Assembly (NCBI RefSeq): GCF_003173715.1
Contig: NZ_CP029550.1
Span: forward strand, 1,364,001 to 1,428,000
From: Methylobacterium durans
GTDB taxonomy: Bacteria; Pseudomonadota; Alphaproteobacteria; Rhizobiales; Beijerinckiaceae
Length of the DNA: 64,000 bases
Direction: 5' to 3'
In this document: positions 59,584 through 64,000 of the stretch, piece by piece
Position numbering within the stretch: position 1 is the first letter of the stretch
How the letters are laid out: every line of letters begins with the position of its first letter
The notes under the pieces: generated by a model
Databases searched by the model: none
Told to the model about the DNA's origin: nothing
Seen by the model: the letters and a program-made list of their open reading frames with translations, nothing else
Program-made: the position numbers and the translations under genes

Positions 59584-59832
59584 TTAAGTAGCTGCTGGAC
59601 CATACAGATGCGGCGGAGTGGCTTCGCTTGGGGCCGCTTCGCGCAACCAGAGCTTGATCATCTGATCCAGAGCACCCTTCCCGGCCAGCCGGGCCTCCTC
59701 GAAGGTCTCATAAGTCATCGTCGGCTCGTGCGCGATCACCCCGCGCCGCCAGATCGCCCAGTGGAAGCGCCCGCGCATCCAGGGACGTGCCTGGATGTGC
59801 AACGTGAATGGGTGGGACACGCGCTTCTGCAT
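59584..59832 (-). CDS. small hypothetical protein
   Basis: 82 residues, MQKRVSHPFTLHIQARPWMR, then GRFHWAIWRRGVIAHEPTMTYETFEEARLAGKGALDQMIKLWLREA. The pattern W.I...G........YETFEEAR..G..AL......W is that of short beta-beta-alpha proteins that recur in Methylobacterium genomes, as I recall. Soluble, basic. Function unknown. Confidence 0.6.
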   Translation of the reverse strand: MQKRVSHPFTLHIQARPWMRGRFHWAIWRRGVIAHEPTMTYETFEEARLAGKGALDQMIKLWLREAAPSEATPPHLYGPAAT

Positions 59833-60015
59833 GGCTGAAGGATAACGCGGGCCGGCCTGTTTAGATCAGGTATCATCCTGCAGAAACGCCGGCCCTCGAC
59901 CATTTTTTTGCCAGATGTATGCTTCCGTCGCATGGCTGTCAGATGGAATGTGGTATGCCAGAACGCCGCTTGCGATGCGATGTATGTTGCAACGCAAACG
60001 CATCAGGCACCTCCG

Positions 60016-60186
60016 ATGATCAACCTGCTTCTCTACTACGCCTTCTTCGCCGCCCTCGCCGCGAACATCTCGCTGGTGTTCTACGTGGCTGACTTCCTGA
60101 GCCCGAAGGCCGATGCAGCCGCTTCCGCTCGTCAGCTTGTGGTCAGCAACGAGAACGCTCCGGCCTCTGTGAAGCTCGCCGCCTAA
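60016..60186 (+). CDS. small single-span membrane protein
   Basis: 56 residues from ATG 60016 (MINLLLYYAFFAALAANISL, then VFYVADFLSPKADAAASARQLVVSNENAPASVKLAA). One TM helix at about 3-27. The gene is followed 35 bp later by an intrinsic terminator, which supports it as a transcribed unit. The upstream extension of the frame has no ribosome site. Confidence 0.6.
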   Translation: MINLLLYYAFFAALAANISLVFYVADFLSPKADAAASARQLVVSNENAPASVKLAA

Positions 60187-60221
60187 GCGGCAACCGGCAG
60201 CTCCTGCACCGGAAGATGATC

Positions 60222-60251
60222 AGCCCCGCCGGGTTCTGGCAGGGCTTTTTT
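60222..60251 (+). terminator. rho-independent terminator after the small membrane-protein gene
   Basis: AGCCC-GCC (60222-60230) pairs with GGC-GGGCT (60238-60246), one mismatch, loop GGGTTCT, then TTTTT (60247-60251). Confidence 0.8.
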
Positions 60252-60304
60252 ACGTCCGAGCCATCCCGCTGCTAACCCGAAGCCGGATCGTGATGTCCTG
60301 CGCA

Positions 60305-60356
60305 GATCGGGCGTTATGGAGCCGCCCGGATCGCGTAGGCCGCATATGGGAACGGG
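60305..60356 (+). repeat. dispersed GGGCG(T/A)TATGGARCCGC repeat, copy 2
   Basis: Partner of 57962-58013; shares GATCGGGCGTTATGGA, GCCGC, CGG.TC.CGTA and TATGGG. Lies after the terminator at 60222. Confidence 0.4.
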
Positions 60357-60473
60357 TGCTTCCATAAGGGTGCGATGCCAACGGCTGTCGCGTTCGTTCG
60401 CGAGCGTCCTCCAAGCGCAAGCCACCTTAGGTGAGAGTCGTGCATCGGAAGAGGACCGAGTGCGGGGCGATCC

Positions 60474-60842
60474 TTAGGGCATGGGTTCCGCATAGAAGTC
60501 GTTGAGTTGCTGCCTTTCGTGCCCAGACAGGAGGGCCTCGTCACGACGCGAGAACTCGGGTGCTTGGCGCAGATGCCCCGCCGTGATGGTCGTGTGGTAG
60601 CCGTGAAGCTTCGTGTCGTAACGCAACTGCTCCCAGGGGATCGTATAGGTCTCTGAACCCGCGCCCATGAAGCCGCCGAACGCGGTAACGGCATAGACGA
60701 CTTGGCCGCTGATCTTCTCGATCACGAGGCGCTTGATGGCCCCAATTCGCTTGCCGCTCGCATCGAAGACAGCCGTTCCCTCGATGCGATCACTCGCGAT
60801 GAGCGGGTGGCTTGGAGCTGATAACGCGTCCGTCTCCGCCAT
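60474..60842 (-). CDS. PRC-barrel domain protein
   Basis: 122 residues. HPLIASDRIEGTAVFDASGKRIGAIKRLVIEKISGQVVYAVTAFGGFMGAGSETYTIPWEQLRYD is a PRC-barrel: the GT.V.D..G..IG.I..L.I....G.V.Y.V pattern with G.G...Y.IPW.L, followed by a short tail (YHTTITAGHLRQAPEFSRRDEALLSGHERQQLNDFY). The family occurs in ribosome maturation and photosynthesis proteins; free-standing forms are often stress-associated. Role here unknown. Confidence 0.85.
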   Translation of the reverse strand: MAETDALSAPSHPLIASDRIEGTAVFDASGKRIGAIKRLVIEKISGQVVYAVTAFGGFMGAGSETYTIPWEQLRYDTKLHGYHTTITAGHLRQAPEFSRRDEALLSGHERQQLNDFYAEPMP

Positions 60843-61075
60843 GGCTTGCCTCCTCCGGTTTCCGGTTCGACGGCAGCCCGAGGTGGCGTGCCCTCGCTCT
60901 TGATGAGGCTGTGCTTCATCCCGGAACGCAGCAAGCTCAAATGATCACCCTTCTCGCACGCACGAAGCCGCGCGGTTCGCGTACGCGTTTATGGAGCCGC
61001 TTTGGAACTACCGCTAAGCCCCTGCGCGCAACTGCACAGAGGATTGCCTCCCGGTGATGCCGGGCAGAGCATCAC

Positions 61076-61210
61076 TTGCCTGACCCGCAAAGCAATGAGG
61101 AACCGGGCAAACAGGGGGCCAAAACCGCGTCCAGCGCGCTGCGCAACATGAAGTCGGCCCGGGTTAAGAAACTCGATGGCTTCGCCGTAAACGACGAGAT
61201 CGGAAGATAG
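61076..61210 (+). CDS. possible short protein with TTG start
   Basis: 44 codons from TTG 61076: LPDPQSNEEPGKQGAKTASS, then ALRNMKSARVKKLDGFAVNDEIGR. The composition (polar, lysine-rich, no low complexity) looks coding, but the start codon is weak and the ribosome site poor (GGCAGAG). The rest of the spacer 60843-61282 shows no gene. Confidence 0.25.
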   Translation: MPDPQSNEEPGKQGAKTASSALRNMKSARVKKLDGFAVNDEIGR

Positions 61211-61282
61211 ATCCTAGAGTTGAGACAGTTTGTTGAACCCCAGCAAAGTGTACCTTATCGGCCGGGATAACGGAGAGATAAG

Positions 61283-62704
61283 ATGACACACTTCCAAACA
61301 GTTGCAGGATCAGCAGGGAGCTGGGTCTTCGAATTGCCCGAGCAGGTTACGATCAGCCAAGGCGGCCGTACGGACAACCTTGTTTTGAACGGGGCAAACA
61401 CAACGCCACTGGTGTTTGACATCCACTACGACGAAGCAGCATGGCTGGGCCTACACTCGCAGAGAGATACCACGCACGGTCGGCTGGTCATCAAAGTTCA
61501 CGAGCCCAGCAACAACGTGGACAGTCTCGACGTTGGCCTCCGTGGGTCGGTGAACTTTGTCTTTCATAATGACCTAGGCGCTCCGATCAGCGAGGGCCCA
61601 AACGGAGCCGTGGGGATCTTCGTCAACGGTCCCGGCGACAACACGGGCGATACGCAATTCCACCCAACCTATGCTCATCTGCATGGCATCGCTGCCAACG
61701 TATTTCCCGGCCACACCGTTACTTCGAGAGTGCTGGTGGGACCCGGTCCGGGCAATATTGGTGCACCGGATGAGGTCACCGTCCATGGCGCCATTACGTC
61801 GTCTCCCGCCGGGGAACAATGGGGTCCCCTCACGTTGCATCAGCGGCAACAGGTAAACCATAACGACGATTTTGAGATCCACTTTTGGCCCCAATCAGGA
61901 TCAGTCAGTTTTGAGGACTCGGGTCGGCTAAATACAAATAATTATTTGAACAAGCCATACTTCGGTACGTTTATTCAAGGTGCCCAAAGTGCAGGCGGCC
62001 AAATTTACGCCATCTACGACGGCCTGCTAGGTCGTGCCCCAGACTCTCTCGGGCTGGAGTACTGGGCCGATCGACTGGAGCACGGCACTACCGTGCGCGA
62101 CCTCACCCAACAAGTGCTCAACTCCTCGGAAGGACAAGCAAGAGTAGGCTCGCTCAACGACGGAGTTTTCGTCAATCATCTCTACGAGACCATGCTTAAC
62201 CGCAATCCAAATGATGAAGAGCGTGACTTCTGGAGTGATCAGCTGTACCGAGGTGCTACCCGAGCCGATGTCGCTGACGGTTTTGTTTTTTCTCCAGAGC
62301 ATCTCGCAAGTTTAACCCTAGAGTTTAGCTTAAGTATATTCGTCCCTGACAGACAAGCAAGCGACGTGGCCCGTCTATACTATACACTTCTCGATCGGAT
62401 GCCTGATCTCGGAGGATTGCAGTACTGGACGGACCAGCTAAACCAAGGACGCTCGCTCAGCAGTGTCGCAGACAGTTTCCTCACCACGCCCGAACTCCAG
62501 GCAAGGTACGGTGCTGTCGATAACGCGGCCTACGTGGACGCGCTCTATGTGAACGCCTTGTGGCGGCACTCGGAGAGTGCGTTCTGGGCTCTTCAGCTCA
62601 ACAATGGCCTGCCGCGCGGGGAAGTAGCTGCGCAAATCTCTAGTAGCCCCGAGTCGCAGTACCTGCACTTAGGCCAGATCGAGGAGGGATGGCATCTGAT
62701 TTAA
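61283..62704 (+). CDS. DUF4214 domain protein, probably secreted
   Basis: 473 residues. The N-terminal 210 residues are a beta-rich domain without a signal peptide (MTHFQTVAGSAGSWVFELPEQVTISQGG, RGSVNFVFHND, GDTQFHPTYAHLHGIAANVFPGHTV). From about 240 there are three roughly 75-residue DUF4214 repeats: IYAIYDGLLGRAPDSLGLEYWADRLEHG, VNHLYETMLNRNPNDEERDFWSDQLYRG and VARLYYTLLDRMPDLGGLQYWTDQLNQG, with a partial fourth near YVDALYVNALWRHSESAFWALQLNNG. DUF4214 units occur in large exported or surface-layer-like proteins. Codon and base use are AT-richer than the chromosome, suggesting acquisition. Confidence 0.85.
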   Translation: MTHFQTVAGSAGSWVFELPEQVTISQGGRTDNLVLNGANTTPLVFDIHYDEAAWLGLHSQRDTTHGRLVIKVHEPSNNVDSLDVGLRGSVNFVFHNDLGAPISEGPNGAVGIFVNGPGDNTGDTQFHPTYAHLHGIAANVFPGHTVTSRVLVGPGPGNIGAPDEVTVHGAITSSPAGEQWGPLTLHQRQQVNHNDDFEIHFWPQSGSVSFEDSGRLNTNNYLNKPYFGTFIQGAQSAGGQIYAIYDGLLGRAPDSLGLEYWADRLEHGTTVRDLTQQVLNSSEGQARVGSLNDGVFVNHLYETMLNRNPNDEERDFWSDQLYRGATRADVADGFVFSPEHLASLTLEFSLSIFVPDRQASDVARLYYTLLDRMPDLGGLQYWTDQLNQGRSLSSVADSFLTTPELQARYGAVDNAAYVDALYVNALWRHSESAFWALQLNNGLPRGEVAAQISSSPESQYLHLGQIEEGWHLI

Positions 62705-63040
62705 CCGAAGCTTGTCACTGCACCTTGGGTGATGCACTCCTTTGATAACCTCAAGGATTCTGCCCGAGGAGAATGCGATGAGCCGCATCTGCGGGAGCGT
62801 TCATTTCTCCTGCGCGACCAAGGACGGGCCGCCTTGGGCAACGAGGTCGCGCGGTTCGTGCCCGACACCATCCAGAGGCGGCTTGAAGGCGCGGGCACCA
62901 ACGGAAATCTGGTCCGACGAGCCGAGTAACGCGCTCTGAGGCGCGATCTTGGGCGTCAGCGTTCCAATAGGGCTTACCCGTCTGGACCGTTCCACAGTTG
63001 CCGAGGAACCTTTCCGAGAGGGTGCTCCTCCGATTTGGAG
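62705..63040. other. 336-bp spacer before the IS6 element; no supported gene
   Basis: Several short frames overlap on both strands (for example 62778-62939 plus, with GAGGAG before the ATG) but none resembles a known protein, and the frames shadow one another. Possibly decayed mobile-element sequence. Confidence 0.3.
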
Positions 63041-63926
63041 GGCGTGTCGCAAACCCGGAAACAGACCGCAGAAGGGGCTCGATGGCTCCGCTTTCATGCT
63101 TTGTTCGTGACGGGAAGTCCGAAACAGAGTGCCAGCAGCCGGTTCTGCTCTCGGACAGTCCATGCGCCGGCAAAGCCGAAGCCCTTGCGCAGCCACAGCA
63201 TGGCCTCGAAGCCCTGGATGGTGCGCCGGGCTGTGGCGAAGGAGCGGAAGCCGCCGATCCGCGGCATGTTCTTCTTCAGCCGGAAGTGGTCGCTCTCGAT
63301 GCCCTGCTGCAGGTGTTTGGTCATGTAGTGGGTCGGCATGCGGGGCAGCAGGCCGGCCTTGCGCGTTGCCACGATAGCGGGCGGGTAGGGGCCTGCCGCA
63401 TCCGTGCCGATCCGGTCGGGGGCCAACAACGGCTGATCCTCGAGCATCTTGCGGAAGAAGCGTTTGGCCGCATCCAGATCACGCTTGGCTGAGAGGAGGA
63501 AGTCGACCGGGCTGCCGTGCTTGTCGATGGCCCGGTACAGGTAGCGCCACTCACCGCGCACCTTCACGTAGGTCTCGTCGATCCGGATCGAGCCGCAGTG
63601 CGGCTTGCGGAAGTGCCGCAATCGCTTCTCGATCAGCGGGGCGTAGGCGAGCACCCAGCGGTTCAGCGTGCTGTGATCGACCTCAAGCCCGCGCTCCAGG
63701 AACAGTTCCTCGATATCGCGGTAGCTGAGCGGGTAGCGCAGGTACCAAGAGACAGCTTGGACGATCAGCGCGGCCTCAAAGTGGCGGCCCTTAAAGTCGG
63801 TCTTGGACCGGCGCTTCAGCTTGGCGGCGATAGCGCTCAGGATCATGGACCACCTCCGGGCTGGAGGCGGCAAACTCGGCCCGTATGCCTAACGAGCCGT
63901 GAACCTCAAAAACTTTGCGACAGGCC
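63041..63926. mobile_element. IS6-family insertion sequence
   Basis: About 886 bp, a normal size for IS6. Left end GGCGTGTCGCAAA (63041-63053) and right end TTTGCGACAGGCC (63914-63926) are imperfect terminal inverted repeats sharing TGTCGCAAA. The element encodes one transposase on the minus strand. The flanking 8 bp (left ATTTGGAG, right CGGTCTAG) do not match, so no target duplication is visible. Confidence 0.82.
63094..63846 (-). CDS. IS6-family transposase
   Basis: 250 residues from ATG 63846 (MILSAIAAKLKRRSKTDFKG). Helix-turn-helix region SYRDIEELFLERGLEVDHSTLNRWV, then the DDE catalytic triad: Asp90 in SIRIDETYVKV, Asp149 in RIGTDAAGPYP and Glu184 in QGIESDHFRLK. The 34-residue gap between the second Asp and Glu is characteristic of IS6. 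GFEAMLWLRKGFGF closes the domain. Apparently intact. Confidence 0.93.
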   Translation of the reverse strand: MILSAIAAKLKRRSKTDFKGRHFEAALIVQAVSWYLRYPLSYRDIEELFLERGLEVDHSTLNRWVLAYAPLIEKRLRHFRKPHCGSIRIDETYVKVRGEWRYLYRAIDKHGSPVDFLLSAKRDLDAAKRFFRKMLEDQPLLAPDRIGTDAAGPYPPAIVATRKAGLLPRMPTHYMTKHLQQGIESDHFRLKKNMPRIGGFRSFATARRTIQGFEAMLWLRKGFGFAGAWTVREQNRLLALCFGLPVTNKA

Positions 63927-63991
63927 CGGTCTAGGTGTTTGATCCCAGGGTTTGATGGTGCAGTTTTCTCACGAGAGTGGAAGGACGCGCT

Positions 63992-64000
63992 ATGGGCCAG
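63992..64000 (+). CDS. start of a further gene, likely a transposase (window edge)
   Basis: Only M-G-Q is visible, after GTGGAAGGACG with a good ribosome site. MGQ following the leader TTTGATGGTGCAGTTTTCTC recalls IS481-family transposases of Methylobacterium, so 63936-64000 may be the left end of another IS. This is recognition from memory and only three codons can be read. Confidence 0.3.

Larger units (their letters stand above)
51510..64000. mobile_element. putative genomic island integrated at tRNA-Glu (right end not in window)
   Basis: From the tRNA 3' end to the window edge the gene content changes abruptly: AlpA-like regulator, DUF3987 protein, truncated tyrosine recombinase, IS630 remnant, full IS6 element, gene fragments and orphan small genes with lower GC in places. 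Inference: an integrative element or a nest of them. No second copy of the tRNA 3' end was seen before 64000, and the only recombinase lacks its N-terminus, so the element may be degraded. Confidence 0.6.

Noticed and set aside
51510..64000. CRISPR array or phage structural genes in the island
   Set aside because: The repeats found are a handful of palindromes at irregular spacing, not direct repeats with unique spacers, and no capsid, portal or terminase motif was seen.

Overview
The window is high-GC alphaproteobacterial DNA, most likely from a Methylobacterium-type methylotroph (order Hyphomicrobiales/Rhizobiales). The evidence is PqqA precursor peptides, an LdtR-type MarR regulator beside a DUF6163 gene, RpoH, an intracellular PHA depolymerase and many two-component proteins. 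I assign the genus by recognising proteins, not by a database search.

Region 1 to 51.4 kb looks like ordinary chromosome. From the left it carries: the start of a CzcA/CusA-type metal RND pump with its adaptor; a Tat-exported PhoX-like phosphatase; a class III adenylate cyclase; a lipase-fold protein with six copies of a C-terminal repeat; a DNA-3-methyladenine glycosylase; a second RND efflux operon (adaptor, pump, TetR) with a perfect palindrome just upstream; a hybrid histidine kinase overlapping its LuxR-type response regulator; Pcm; a LOV-domain hybrid kinase; MgtE; three tandem pqqA genes; LdtR; a DUF6163 protein; an enoyl-CoA hydratase/3-hydroxyisobutyryl-CoA hydrolase; HemB; a cytoplasmic chemotaxis-type protein; an RDD protein; Bpt; a TonB-dependent receptor; PhaZ; two small receiver proteins; PurB; a CFA-synthase-like methyltransferase; a catalase-like protein; a D-amino-acid aminotransferase; PurA; RpoH; an RluD-type pseudouridine synthase; and tRNA-Glu(CTC).

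Region 51.4 to 64 kb is accessory. It begins exactly at the 3' end of tRNA-Glu and holds an AlpA-like DNA-binding protein followed by an overlapping block with a DUF3987 (primase/helicase-associated) protein, a PsiE-like membrane protein, a truncated tyrosine recombinase, an IS630 remnant, gene fragments, orphan small genes, a DUF4214 protein, a complete IS6-family element and what looks like the first codons of a further transposase. Three copies of a 26-bp near-palindrome lie between genes here. No repeat of the tRNA 3' end was seen, so the far end of the island probably lies beyond the window.

Two things affect how the annotation should be read. First, three otherwise well-conserved chromosomal genes (LOV kinase, mgtE, chemotaxis protein) are broken by four single-base deficits, all at G or C runs and all in the same direction, which points to homopolymer sequencing error rather than gene decay. 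Second, the three pqqA copies end in a strong terminator and no pqqB-E genes follow, so this is a stand-alone precursor-peptide locus.
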